Shown here one piece after another: positions 23,401 through 33,524 of a stretch of 64,000 bases of DNA. Numbering within the stretch: position 1 is the first letter of the stretch; the number at the start of each line of letters is the position of its first letter. A model generated the notes under the pieces. The model did no database searches and had not been told where the DNA came from. It worked only from the letters and a program-made list of their open reading frames with translations. The stretch spans positions 186,001 through 250,000 of the forward strand of contig OZ037851.1 in NCBI GenBank assembly GCA_964035575.1. Reading direction: 5' to 3'. Origin of the DNA: Rhynchopus sp. YZ270_cl-10 (taxonomy: Eukaryota > Euglenozoa > Diplonemea > Diplonemida > Diplonemidae). Position numbers and translations under genes: made by a program.

Positions 23401-24423
23401 CTACTCAGCAGGTGGGTCAGCGCACCCATTCTTGCTGCACGTCTGCCCCGTCGTGCAGCAGTACGCGTCGTAGTCCGTTTTGCAGCACACAGCATCTTTC
23501 GTGTTGCAGATCTTGTCACCACGATGGCTTCCCTTCATACAGCAGGTCTGCGTGTTCAGGTCGTACACAGTCCCCTTGAACTGGAACCACGAGCCCTCTT
23601 GGAAGCAGCATCCTTGGTTCGGCTCAATGGCACCACAGACGTTGTCGCATTTGGTGCCTTCCGGCTTGCATCCACATTCGTTACTACACGGCACGTCGTT
23701 GCTGCATGTGTCGGCACGCTGGTCGGTGACTTTCGTGGAGTTGGTCTTGTTCCAGACACAGCAGTGCTCACCCGCATCGACACAGCCACAGTCGCCAGAA
23801 CACGTTTGGTCTGCTGTGCACTGTGACATGGTCTCGTGTCTGGTAATTTCTTCACGGTTTGCTCCTGTCCAGTGTTCGCAGCACGAGACACTTGTGTCCT
23901 TTGTCATGCACCCACACATGGGATCGCACCGCTGGGTTGTTGCGTTGCAGGTTTCAATCTTGTAGTGATACTGTCCCCTGTAACCTTGCATGTCAAAACG
24001 GGGCCCGTTCGACTCACAGCAAATCTCCTCACTGGCATCGTAGCAGACGGGGTTGTCCTGCTTGTACTTCGGGTCACTCTGGATGCAGCACGACTCACCA
24101 TCCTTGCAGTTTCCTTGGGACGTTGCTGTGCAGGTGATGGTCTTACCAGGAACACATCCACCATCGTAATATTCGGTGTGGTAAGTGTCACAGTAAGAAG
24201 TGGCCCATGGGCAGACGGGGTTCTGCACCTCATCACCTCCGACACAACACGTGGCACTCGAGGTGTTGTAACACGTGGGCTTTCGCTCGGTGTCGTACCA
24301 CTGCACACAGCAAGCGTGGCCCTTGTCAGCGCACTGCTGTTGCTCAGTAGAGCTGCATGTTGGAGTATTGGCGTGCACACCCACATTGGCACACAGCACA
24401 ACCAATGCAGCAATGCCTCTCAT
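23401..24423 (-). CDS. secreted cysteine-rich protein, copy C
   Basis: Predicted 340-aa secreted protein, same plan as copies A and B. Patches: residues 40-49 VQWYDTERKP (as B), 143-153 FDMQGYRGQYH, 186-194 TGANREEIT (as B). The C-terminus is CSKNGC (as D, unlike A and B). The signal peptide is MRGIAALVVLCANVGVHA. Its patch combination is a mixture of neighbouring copies, which points to gene conversion. The 5' and 3' flanks are both of the common array type. Confidence 0.85.
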   Translation of the reverse strand: MRGIAALVVLCANVGVHANTPTCSSTEQQQCADKGHACCVQWYDTERKPTCYNTSSATCCVGGDEVQNPVCPWATSYCDTYHTEYYDGGCVPGKTITCTATSQGNCKDGESCCIQSDPKYKQDNPVCYDASEEICCESNGPRFDMQGYRGQYHYKIETCNATTQRCDPMCGCMTKDTSVSCCEHWTGANREEITRHETMSQCTADQTCSGDCGCVDAGEHCCVWNKTNSTKVTDQRADTCSNDVPCSNECGCKPEGTKCDNVCGAIEPNQGCCFQEGSWFQFKGTVYDLNTQTCCMKGSHRGDKICNTKDAVCCKTDYDAYCCTTGQTCSKNGCADPPAE

Positions 24424-25998
24424 TGTTTCGTGTTCAAAAGGTAGTGTCTGTGGGAGTGTGGGTTTTGTTGTGTGACAGAAACACAAACACCGAACCACCT
24501 TTCGCGTGGCCAGGCAGAGAAGAACGTCGGGATGCTGAAAAGAAGCAGAGTGGAAAATAACGTGGGGTGGGTTTCGTTGTTAAAGAGCCAAACAAGGATA
24601 AACGGGGCCAGTGAAATTGTATAACAATACACGAGGTGAGAGGGACACCGTGGCACGTAAACATGTGAAACCAGGGACATGCCAACCGGACATACGTGAG
24701 CAGCAAATGAAGACATTTCTAAGATAAGAAGTGAACTCATTATTCTGGGTGAGAAGTAGTCCTTTTAAACGTGGCTAGAAAAAAATATAACTCTGAGCCA
24801 CCGTAATGATTAGCGACACTTTCATCAGAACCTCTCAAGCGAGGGCGATGAAGTAATCATTGAAACAAACACACGTCACACTGAATTGAACGAGATAGTG
24901 CCGTCTCGTAAATTTGTTGAGGTGAGAATACCAAAAAGGTGGCTAAATTCCATCACACTCACGCAGACGGCAACAAACAACACAAAGGCACTCCCACACC
25001 ACAAGGCGTTGATACACCATTGCGGAAGAAGTGCCACACGTATTCAAAGACTTAACACGCACAAAAACTACTGTCACCAGATGCAGAAAACGCCTCTGTG
25101 GGCGCAAGCATGGGATCTTCATAGCTTAAAACAGAAAAGCAAACAAAAATAAAGAAAATACCCTGCTACCAAACCTCGTGATAAACCGCGTCTTGCAATC
25201 GCGGTACAATTCCAAAATTTTGAAAAGTCGATTTGATTAATTTCTTTCGGGTCGAAAAACTTCTGTAGGGTTTTGCACGTGGGAGGTCCAGAGGACCCAG
25301 AGATATTTTTATGCACCAAAAGTTTCCAAAGAAGCAAAAGCGTTCGTTGCTGTTCCGTAAGAGGGAAGGCGAAGAAGAGACGCGTGAGGTACCACATGCC
25401 TTGAGGTCTGGTGAGATAGACCCGACCTCAAGGCGTGGTGAACAACAGGGCTACCCTGGGGAACTTGGTTGCTGACTGCACCATGAAATCCCACATCATC
25501 GAGGTGATTTTTATCCCCTGCGGCGCCTTTTTGAGCTTAACACCCTCGCTTCCCGTTTAAATACCCCCGAATTCCAAGACCAAAAAGTGCGATGCAAACC
25601 CGTGCGATGTCCGTCACTGTTTAGCAGGCTGCTTATTGATCACATCCATTTTTTCAAGCACCCCAAAGACGCTAATACCTCGAAAACCACATCCTAAAGG
25701 TGGACAGGCAGAACACAAAAGAGGGGATGTTTGCATCAGTCCCAACCCGACCTCCTTCTTCACCTGAAAAATGCCTCGAGAAATGCATAAACTTGTGATT
25801 CATGGATCGCTTCCAACAACGCATACTTGTTTTGAAACAAAATGTAAACAACAAAATCCCTGAAGTACAGAAAGTGTGTGTGGGTCACAAAAGCAAAATT
25901 GAAATCGACAGAAAAAGGAAGAGTAGAGTCACTCATCCGAGTTTGGAGTGCGGAACATTTCTCTTAACACAACATGTTTAGGTAAAGAGAACGAATAA
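24424..25998. repeat. spacer of the array between copies C and D
   Basis: No gene is supported. It contains the conserved 5' flank of copy C, a shortened upstream module (24787-25145) and the block shared with 22490-22850. A unique stretch about 25400-25560 carries GGGGAACTTGGTTGCTGAC and GCGGCGCC, as inside the hAT-like element at 6.1-6.8 kb. The downstream module of copy D ends it. Confidence 0.5.
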
Positions 25999-27021
25999 CT
26001 ACTCAGCAGGTGGGTCAGCGCACCCATTCTTGCTGCACGTCTGCCCCGTCGTGCAGCAGTACGCGTCGTAGTCCGTTTTGCAGCACACAGCATCTTTCGT
26101 GTTGCAGATCTTGTCACCACGATGGCTTCCCTTCTTACAGCAGGTCTGCGTGTTCATGTCGTACACAGTCCCCTTGAACTGGAACCACGAGCCCTCTTGG
26201 AAGCAGCATCCTTGGTTCGGCTCAATGGCACCACAGACGTTGTCGCATTTGGTGCCTTCCGGCTTGCATCCACATTCGTTACTGCACGGCACGTCGTTGC
26301 TGCATGTGTCGGCACGTTGGTCGGTGACTTTCGTGGAGTTGGTCTTGTTCCAGACACAGCAGTGCTCACCCGCATCAACACAGCCACAGTCGCCAGAACA
26401 CGTTTGGTCTGCTGTGCACTGTGACATGGTCTCGTGTCTGACAATATCATCGAGGTTTGCTGCTGTCCAGTGTTCGCAGCACGAGACACTTGTGTCCTTT
26501 GTCATGCACCCACACATGGGATCGCACCGCTGGGTTGTTGCGTTGCAGGTTTCAATCTTGTAGTTATACTGTCCCCTGTAACCTTTTTTGTCAATACGTG
26601 GCCCGTTCGACTCACAGCAAATCTCCTCACTGGCATCGTAGCAGACGGGGTTGTCCTGCTTGTACTTCGGGTCACTCTGGATGCAGCACGACTCACCATC
26701 CTTGCAGTTTCCTTGGGACGTTGCTGTGCAGGTGATGGTCTTACCAGGAACACATCCACCATCGTAATGTACAGTGTGGTAAGTGTCACAGTAAGAAGTG
26801 GCCCATGGGCAGACGGGGTTCTGCACCTCATCACCTCCGACACAACACGTGGCACTTGAGGAGTTGTAACACGTTGGCCAATGCTGGCTTCCGTACCACT
26901 GCTGACAGCAAGCGTGGCCCTTGTCAGCGCACTGCTGTTGCTCAGTAGAGCTGCATGTTGGAGTATTGGCGTGCACACCCACATTGGCACACAGCACAAC
27001 CAATGCAGCAATGCCTCTCAT
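25999..27021 (-). CDS. secreted cysteine-rich protein, copy D
   Basis: Predicted 340-aa secreted protein, same plan as the others. Patches: residues 40-49 QQWYGSQHWP (as A), 143-153 IDKKGYRGQYN, 186-194 TAANLDDIV. One position near 296 reads KKGSHRG where others have MKG. The C-terminus is CSKNGC (as C). It therefore joins an A-like N-terminal patch to a C-like end, the clearest mosaic of the array. The signal peptide and conserved 5' flank are intact. Confidence 0.85.
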   Translation of the reverse strand: MRGIAALVVLCANVGVHANTPTCSSTEQQQCADKGHACCQQWYGSQHWPTCYNSSSATCCVGGDEVQNPVCPWATSYCDTYHTVHYDGGCVPGKTITCTATSQGNCKDGESCCIQSDPKYKQDNPVCYDASEEICCESNGPRIDKKGYRGQYNYKIETCNATTQRCDPMCGCMTKDTSVSCCEHWTAANLDDIVRHETMSQCTADQTCSGDCGCVDAGEHCCVWNKTNSTKVTDQRADTCSNDVPCSNECGCKPEGTKCDNVCGAIEPNQGCCFQEGSWFQFKGTVYDMNTQTCCKKGSHRGDKICNTKDAVCCKTDYDAYCCTTGQTCSKNGCADPPAE

Positions 27022-28171
27022 TGTTTCGTGTTCAAAAGGTAGTGTCTGTGGGAGTGTGGGTTTTGTTGTGTGACAGAAACACAAACACCGAACCACCTTT
27101 CGCGTGGCCAGGCAGAGAAGAACGTCGGGATGCTGAAAAGAAGCAGAGTGGAAAATAACGTGGGGTGGGTTTCGTTGTTAAAGAGCCATTCTTCACACTT
27201 GATGAAACAACACAGGCAGAAACAAGGATGAACGGGGCGGGTGAAATTGGATAACAGTACACAAGGAACGTGCCAACCGGACATACGTGAGCAGCAAATA
27301 AAGACATTTCTAAGACAAGAAGTGAACTCATTATTCGGGGTGCGAAGTAGTCCTTTTAAACGCGTTAAAAAAACCGCGTTAACTGTGGTAAATAAACATG
27401 AGCCACCGTAACACCCGAGCCAGCTCAGGCGTCGTAAACAAAAAGGGGGTGAAAGAAAGAATGGTTTGTAAGCTGAGTCGAATCCTCGTATGCTTAGTCA
27501 CCTCGAGTGGATATGAAAACACTTTCATCAGAACCTCTCAAGCGAGGGCGATGAAGCAATCATTGAAACAAACACACGTCACACTGAATTGAACGAGATA
27601 GTGCCGTCTCGTAAATTTGTTGGGGTGAGAATACCAAAAAGGTGGCTAAATTCCAACACAAGAACCCCAACACACTCACGCAGACGGCAACAAACAACAC
27701 AAAGGCACTCCCACACCACAAGGCGTTGATACACCATTGCGGAAGAAGTGCCACGTATTCAAAAACTTCGCATAATAACTACTGTCACCTGATGCAGAAA
27801 ACGCCTCTGTGGGCGCAGGCATCGGATCTCCGTAGCTAAACAGAAAAGCAAACAAAAGAAAGCCCGATTAAAATTTTAAAAAATCTTTTTAATAAAAATG
27901 AGCGAATACAAAAATCAGCGCGTGTGGAAGAAAACAGGAGAGGAAAAATATATGTTATGAATGAGAGTGGTGTTTACGTTTTGGGTACGGGGTGGAGAAT
28001 AAAATCTGTTCGATAAAAGAAATGACAGCTTTTTGTTTTATCTCTTGTTCAATTAATATACCAGACCTGTTGCTAAACCGCGTCCTGGAATTCCAAAATA
28101 TTAAAAGTTCATGTAAAAGTCCAAAGAAATAAATTCATACACTTTCAAATAAAAATTTGAAAGCATTAGGG
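27022..28171. repeat. spacer of the array upstream of copy D
   Basis: No gene is supported. It contains the common 5' flank of copy D, then the upstream module at 27399-27845 with a class I hairpin at 27471-27509. The remainder is AT-rich. A stretch at about 27893-27955 resembles 58050-58105 (shared CAGCGCGTGTGGAAGAAA). Confidence 0.5.
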
Positions 28172-28871
28172 CAGGGGATTATATAGTGGGGTAAAACTCG
28201 GTCAGCCTGACCGAGTTTACAGCAAGCCTTAACTAAAACTCGGTCAGGCCAAATAAAAAAAAAAAATGATAAATCTTGGGGGGAAAAATCGGTTTTCTTT
28301 GGTACCTCACATGAGCCTCTGAGAGTGACCAGAAATGGCCTCATGAACAAAGTGACCCCGTCACAGCCAGAACGCGACTCGATTGGCCAAACGCCGAAGG
28401 AAAACGAAGCATGCAGCACGACGAAAATAAAAAAGTAGCGTACCGTGCGCCTGCGGCGCAAGCTTGCAGCCACCCTTCTGCGCATTTTTTTTGAAATGTT
28501 GCGTACCGTGGCTTCGCCAGAAACTTTTGTTTCAGCAAAATATGGAAGTAAAATTTACGGAAACTGACGATAATTACCAACGACAGTGACATTTATGTCA
28601 ACATTTTTTAGAAATGTTGCGTACCGTGGCTTCGCTTGGGTGCCATGACCGCCGTTTCTTTTGTGAATGTACTGAGGTTACTGATAATTCGTGTACCACG
28701 TGTGCCTGGCACAAATATAAATGAAGTGCCGAACTCCAAGGAATTCTCACATTCCGCCGGAGGCCCCCAACTTGAGCTAAGGTGGGGACCCGGGCGCGCG
28801 AAGCGCGCCCGGGCTCGACCGAGTTTTGACCGAGTTTCAGCGAAAACCCCCGAAACCTATATAATGCCCTG
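28172..28871. mobile_element. non-autonomous hAT-like DNA transposon
   Basis: The ends are inverted repeats near CAGGGGATTATATAG (one mismatch). A perfect 8-bp direct repeat, CATTAGGG, flanks it (28164-28171 and 28872-28879), typical of hAT insertion. The 700-bp interior carries several CTCGGTCA motifs, two copies of GCGTACCGTGGCTTCGC and the CGCGCGAAGCGCGC hairpin also found at 6.1-6.8 kb. The block at about 28345-28640 recurs at 42427-42755. The right end stops only about 53 bp from the stop codon of copy E, so it replaced or displaced that gene's normal 3' flank. Confidence 0.85.
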
Positions 28872-28924
28872 CATTAGGGAGTGTATAAAAAACAACAACA
28901 CCCAAAGAAAGTAGAACTGAACAA

Positions 28925-29956
28925 CTACTCAGCAGGTGGGTCAGCGCAGCCACCAGTGTTGCTGCACGTCTGCCCCGTCGTGCAGCAGTACGCGTCGTTG
29001 AATGTTGTGCAGCACACAGCATCTTTCGTGTTGCAGATCTTGTCACCATGCTGGTTTCCCTTCATACAGCAGGTCTGCGTGTTCATGTCGTACACAGTCC
29101 CCTTGAACTGGAACCACGAGCCCTCTTGGAAGCAGCATCCTTGGTTCGGCTCAATGGCACCACAGACGTTGTCGCATTTGGTGCCTTCCGGCTTGCATCC
29201 ACATTCGTTACTGCACGGCACGTCGTTGCTGCATGTGTCGGCACGTTGGTCGGTGACTTTCGTGGAGTTGGTCTTGTTCCAGACACAGCAGTGCTCACCC
29301 GCATCAACACAGCCACAGTCGCCAGAACACGTTTGGTCTGCTGTGCACTGTGACATGGTCTCGTGTCTGACAGTATAAGAGCTGGTTGCTCCTGTCCAGT
29401 GTTCGCAGCACGAGACACTTGTGTCCTTTGTCATACACCCACACATGGGATCGCACCGCTGGGTTGTTGCGTTGCAGGTTTCAATCTTGTAGTTATAATA
29501 TCCCCTGTAACCTTGCATGTCAAAACGTGGCCCGTTCGACTCACAGCAAATCTCCTCACTGGCATCGTAGCAGACAGGGTTGTCCTGCTTGTACTTCGGG
29601 TCACTCTGGATGCAGCACGACTCACCATCCTTGCAGTTTCCTTGGGACGTTGCTGTGCAGGTGATGGTCTTACCCTTAACACACCCACCATCGTAATATT
29701 CGGTGTGGTAAGTGTCACAGTAAGAAGTGGCCCATGGGCAGACGGGGTTCTCCACATCAGCAGTGACACCTCCAGCACAACACGTGGCACTCGAGGAGTT
29801 GTAACACGTGGCGTTTCGCTCGGTGTAGAACCACTGCACACAGCAAGCGTGGCCCTTGTCAGCGCACTGCTGTTGCTCAGTAGAGCTGCATGTTGGAGTA
29901 TTGGCGTGCACACCCACATTGGCACACAGCACAACCAATGCAGCAATGCCTCTCAT
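28925..29956 (-). CDS. secreted cysteine-rich protein, copy E (most divergent)
   Basis: Predicted 343-aa secreted protein, same plan. It is the most divergent copy: residues 40-49 read VQWFYTERNA, a CAGGVTADVE stretch replaces CVGGDEVQ, the 186-194 patch reads TGATSSYTV, a CCTTFNDAYCC patch replaces CCKTDYDAYCC, and the end is CSNTGGC. All cysteine pairs are kept. The shared 5' flank stops abruptly near 30010, after about 50 bp. Beyond that E has its own upstream DNA, and the next gene upstream is close (start of spacer 29957-30123). Its 3' flank carries a hAT-like element. Confidence 0.85.
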   Translation of the reverse strand: MRGIAALVVLCANVGVHANTPTCSSTEQQQCADKGHACCVQWFYTERNATCYNSSSATCCAGGVTADVENPVCPWATSYCDTYHTEYYDGGCVKGKTITCTATSQGNCKDGESCCIQSDPKYKQDNPVCYDASEEICCESNGPRFDMQGYRGYYNYKIETCNATTQRCDPMCGCMTKDTSVSCCEHWTGATSSYTVRHETMSQCTADQTCSGDCGCVDAGEHCCVWNKTNSTKVTDQRADTCSNDVPCSNECGCKPEGTKCDNVCGAIEPNQGCCFQEGSWFQFKGTVYDMNTQTCCMKGNQHGDKICNTKDAVCCTTFNDAYCCTTGQTCSNTGGCADPPAE

Positions 29957-30123
29957 TGTTTCGTGTTCAAAAGGTAGTGTCTGTGGGAGTGTGGGTTTTG
30001 TTGTGTGACAGTAACATTCAAAGCATGTTGGGTATACTATTTCTAACGCGAAACACAAGAGAGAATTTAAGTGAACAACCTTGAGACAGGTTAACGATAC
30101 GTGAGACGTGAGACAGCACACTC

Positions 30124-30657
30124 CTACGTGCACCGGATGCTTTCGAAGGCACTGCGGTACAGCTCATCTGGGTCTGCGAGGGGCATGAGCGGTGCGAGGA
30201 GGGGGAGCAGTGCTGTGGGGAGGGTGTGGTGTATGCGCATCACACCGATGGCAGCGTTGTGTGTCACGAGACCGAGGCTCACGGCGCATCCGAGGAGGTG
30301 CGATGTTTCGTGTGTGTTGCAGTGCACACCACTCGCCAGGGGGAGGATCAACGACAGCAGCACAGTGGCACGCTCGTCCGTCGCCCCACCCTCCACCTCA
30401 GCACACACCGCCAAGCACTTCAGCACCAACTCCGTGAGCGGACGCCACTGCAACAACGCATCCGTCACCGACCCCACCCCCCGCAAACGCACCACTTCAC
30501 GCAACACCTCAAGACGTTCCTGCTCCGACACAAACGTGCCTAACAGAATACGCTCGGCAACGCCCGCACCATCCAACGTTGCGATGGGTTGCTCCGACGC
30601 CCTATAGCCCTGTGCATTGCTCACAAAGGGAACTGGTCGGCGTGGGGCTTGGTTCAT
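30124..30657 (-). CDS. hypothetical helical protein, 177 aa
   Basis: I do not recognise this protein. It is mostly helical and leucine-rich (for example LLGTFVSEQERLEVLREVV and ALLQWRPLTELVLKCLAV), with no signal peptide, membrane helix or coiled coil. It ends DPDELYRSAFESIRCT. The start at 30657 is preceded at once by CACAG on the minus strand, so a splice acceptor may sit one base before the ATG. The frame is open upstream, but that part is homopolymeric and non-coding in character. An ARM/HEAT-like or TPR-like fold is possible. Confidence 0.6.
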   Translation of the reverse strand: MNQAPRRPVPFVSNAQGYRASEQPIATLDGAGVAERILLGTFVSEQERLEVLREVVRLRGVGSVTDALLQWRPLTELVLKCLAVCAEVEGGATDERATVLLSLILPLASGVHCNTHETSHLLGCAVSLGLVTHNAAIGVMRIHHTLPTALLPLLAPLMPLADPDELYRSAFESIRCT

Positions 30658-31500
30658 GCTGTGAGTAAATGTGTACAAAAATACAGAGACCACGGGAGAA
30701 GGCACAAAAATGCTGAGTGTGTTGAAGAGGTGGAGGTGGAGGAGATAAAGAAGAATATCAGTGTAAAGGGGGATGGGAAGGTAAGTCTTTTCAATTTTTT
30801 TTTTTTTTGGGGGGGATGGGCTCATGCAAGCACAATCGTGGAGAGACAAGCTTGTTTGCTACGTTTCAGGGGAGAGAAAAGAGACGTTGAAGGTGCAAAA
30901 TAATACACAATTACTGGCGTGGCTGAAGGGGGTGATTCGCACTTTTCCCTCATGCACAAAAAAAAATCGAGGGCTGATTCGCACTTCTTGCGCACTTCTG
31001 CGCACTTTTTGCGTCGCCATTCAGCCACACCAATTCTAGCCACATGTTTTGCCACGTTGCGAAGCGAGTTTTGGATTTGGATTCCACAGATGGAAAAAAA
31101 AATGCAATTCTCTGACCAGGTCATCACTGGGTTAGTCCTCGCAAGACCTGCAGGCAGAGCGGAACGCAATGTAACGTATAAAATAGAATCTGACTTTCAG
31201 GGCATGACCAGTGAATAAAAAGAAAACAAAGAAACACAACTTTTTTTTCGTTTGCTCTGCGGATTTCTTGAATTTCTTGAGTGTGGTAAAAACAAACTGG
31301 CACATCTTCCGTCGATTCCATAAAAAGAGCTTAAAAAGACCCTAAGTCTATGCTTAGTCACCTTATAAAAAATAGAAAAATGGATTCCCTCCTTTGGAGT
31401 CAGTTCGACATCCTTGGGTACAACCTTGTCCGTTCTGGTAAGGATAGGAAACGAACAGAACAGGTTGCCACCCGCAGCACTTGCCACCCTGAGGTGGATT
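30658..31500. other. spacer downstream of the DUF4246 gene
   Basis: No gene seen. It holds a class I hairpin at 31336-31364, about 140 bases past the DUF4246 stop codon, and a short direct repeat family near 30940-31010 (GATTCGCACTT and TGCGCACTT). Confidence 0.4.
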
Positions 31501-33123
31501 TCATGCGTCTGAGGGGTGTGTACTCTTTTCTGAGAGGAGCTCGCTGAGGCCACGGTTGACCTGCTTGGGGGTGCGTGTGATGCGTGCGTAGGCTGATCCC
31601 GTAACGACACCGGAGTCGTCGAGGCATTTCATGTCGAGCTCTTCCTGCACCCACTTCAACGTCATGAAGCAGCCGTTCCCCGTTGAGTACACACTTCTGT
31701 CGGAACCAAAGGAGCCCTGTGGGAGAAGCTGTGCACGCAGCTTCGTCAGACGTTGCTTCACCTTGAACTCCGCCGTCTGGTTAAGGTACTCCTGCGAACG
31801 CAGGAACGCTGCAGCAGAGGCAAGCTTTGTGCCTGCCGGGTCCACAATGAAGAGCGCAACGAAGTCACGCGAGGCTTCAACACTGCTTTGGTTCATAATG
31901 CGCAGGACACGGTGGATCACTTGGTAGTTCGAAAACACGAGGATGGTTCCGGTTTCAACAGGAACCTTGCAGGATGGGAAGCCAGGGTGCAGCTCGTGTT
32001 GGCTTCTTTCGCGGCCATCGTAGCCGGATTCGGTGGGGATGGTTTTGCTTTTGCTAGCGATGGACTCAAGGTTGTGTTGTGTGACGTCGCTTATGTTGTT
32101 ACTGCAGTCGCCCCAGCCGACGACGTCGTGGACATCCTTTGCGGCAAACTCCATGGCACCACCTTCAAGCGCAGTGTCCACGTTGTAGTAGTACAGCACG
32201 ACAGCGACAATGTCCTCCACGTCGCCGTCGCTGTGCCAGAGGCCTTCGTACGTGCCGCCTTCAGACGCCTCCTCACCCTCCAGGAGCACACCTGCAGGTG
32301 GGACCACAATACGTTGTGCCTTCGGCACTGCCTGCAGACGACGCCCCGCAAAGTGCAGCGCAGGTCTCGTCAGCTTCGTGCACAGGACAGGCAACGCAGC
32401 CTCGAGAACCGGTGTGTACACCTCATCCACAAGAGAGGAGCGTTCGTGCGCTGCGTCTGCACCCACAATGGTCGCCGTGCCAGCCTCGCTAATGTCCCAC
32501 TCCGACGCCACCCACCGACCCTTCTCCACAAAAAGATTTGGGTCAATGAGGTTCTGGTACTTCGGCACCACCCGATCATGCGTCGATGCCGCAAGCTCGC
32601 GCATCCTCGACTGGACCATGCCAAGGCGGGTCGGGTTGTCTTCTGTCATCGCGAAGACGTCGCACTGCACGTTTGGTTGCCAGAGAGCGAGACCTGGATT
32701 CATCGGCCACGAAGGCACAGGGAACTTCGCAATGATGGAGGAGACGAGGGTGCCGCTGAGTTGCGGGGCAGGAGTTGCCGAGTCTGTGGCGTTCGATTGC
32801 CAGTCATCGTAGTCGCAGTCAAAATCTGTACTAGGGTAGCAGGTGCGGATCTTATCTTTGTGGTACACAGTGTGCGTGTGCTGCAGAGCCTTGTTAGTAA
32901 GGTTCGCCCATTCCTGTACCCGCATCTGAACAATGTCCTCCGTAAACCCGTCCGGGCGGGTGTAGCACTCCCCCATCGAGATCTCCTCGTAATCAAACTC
33001 CTTCTTCGCACGGCCAAGGAACACACCAGTCGTGTTCCCCTTCTTCAGAAGCTGCACGTCCACCTCTGTCACAGGAGTTGCCTTTTCCATCACCTCCTTC
33101 ATATACTGCGCCTGGTCGCCCAT
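31501..33123 (-). CDS. DUF4246 family protein, predicted 2OG-Fe(II)-type oxygenase
   Basis: Predicted 540-aa soluble protein. It has the DUF4246 pattern: a conserved LWHSDGDVEDIVAVVLYYYN segment with an H-x-D pair (H297, D299), then VETGTILVFSNYQVIHRV with a distal His (H404), and RDFVALFIVDP. The H-x-D...H arrangement fits an iron and 2-oxoglutarate dioxygenase fold, but no substrate is known for the family and the activity is inferred. The family is best known from fungi (family knowledge). The frame is open upstream to 33258 only from a TTG; I chose the ATG at 33123 (context AAAACAATGGGC). Single exon. Confidence 0.7.
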   Translation of the reverse strand: MGDQAQYMKEVMEKATPVTEVDVQLLKKGNTTGVFLGRAKKEFDYEEISMGECYTRPDGFTEDIVQMRVQEWANLTNKALQHTHTVYHKDKIRTCYPSTDFDCDYDDWQSNATDSATPAPQLSGTLVSSIIAKFPVPSWPMNPGLALWQPNVQCDVFAMTEDNPTRLGMVQSRMRELAASTHDRVVPKYQNLIDPNLFVEKGRWVASEWDISEAGTATIVGADAAHERSSLVDEVYTPVLEAALPVLCTKLTRPALHFAGRRLQAVPKAQRIVVPPAGVLLEGEEASEGGTYEGLWHSDGDVEDIVAVVLYYYNVDTALEGGAMEFAAKDVHDVVGWGDCSNNISDVTQHNLESIASKSKTIPTESGYDGRERSQHELHPGFPSCKVPVETGTILVFSNYQVIHRVLRIMNQSSVEASRDFVALFIVDPAGTKLASAAAFLRSQEYLNQTAEFKVKQRLTKLRAQLLPQGSFGSDRSVYSTGNGCFMTLKWVQEELDMKCLDDSGVVTGSAYARITRTPKQVNRGLSELLSEKSTHPSDA

Positions 33124-33524
33124 TGTTTTAGATCGTTTGAAAATTTGTTGGAATAGTGTAGTTGCCACCTGTGCAAGCTCCACTGTGTCTTTTGTAAAAG
33201 TCCTGACAAGGGTGAAGGGAGGATGGAGGATGGAGGATAGAGCAGGGTGGACATTCAAATAGACGACCTTTTCAAATCAGCATTTTTGTTTTTCTTTATT
33301 GCCATCCTTTTTTTGAAAACTTTGTTGCATTAGTGTCACCCGAGGGATGAGCACCACACATATTTTTTTTTAAACAATCGCTCCACCGTTTTCAGTAGGC
33401 TATGCACTCAAACAAGGAACGCTATGCACAGAGAGCACCTCCATCTCTCACATTCCATCAACCAGGATCATCAACCACATCTGCGAGACGGCGAAACCAC
33501 ATTTTTTTCCATGCACTTTCCCCC
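33124..33524. other. spacer upstream of the DUF4246 gene
   Basis: About 400 bases, no gene seen. It is the 3' flank of the 438-aa gene and the 5' flank of the DUF4246 gene. A CACAG acceptor-like site lies about 48 bases before the DUF4246 ATG. Confidence 0.35.
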
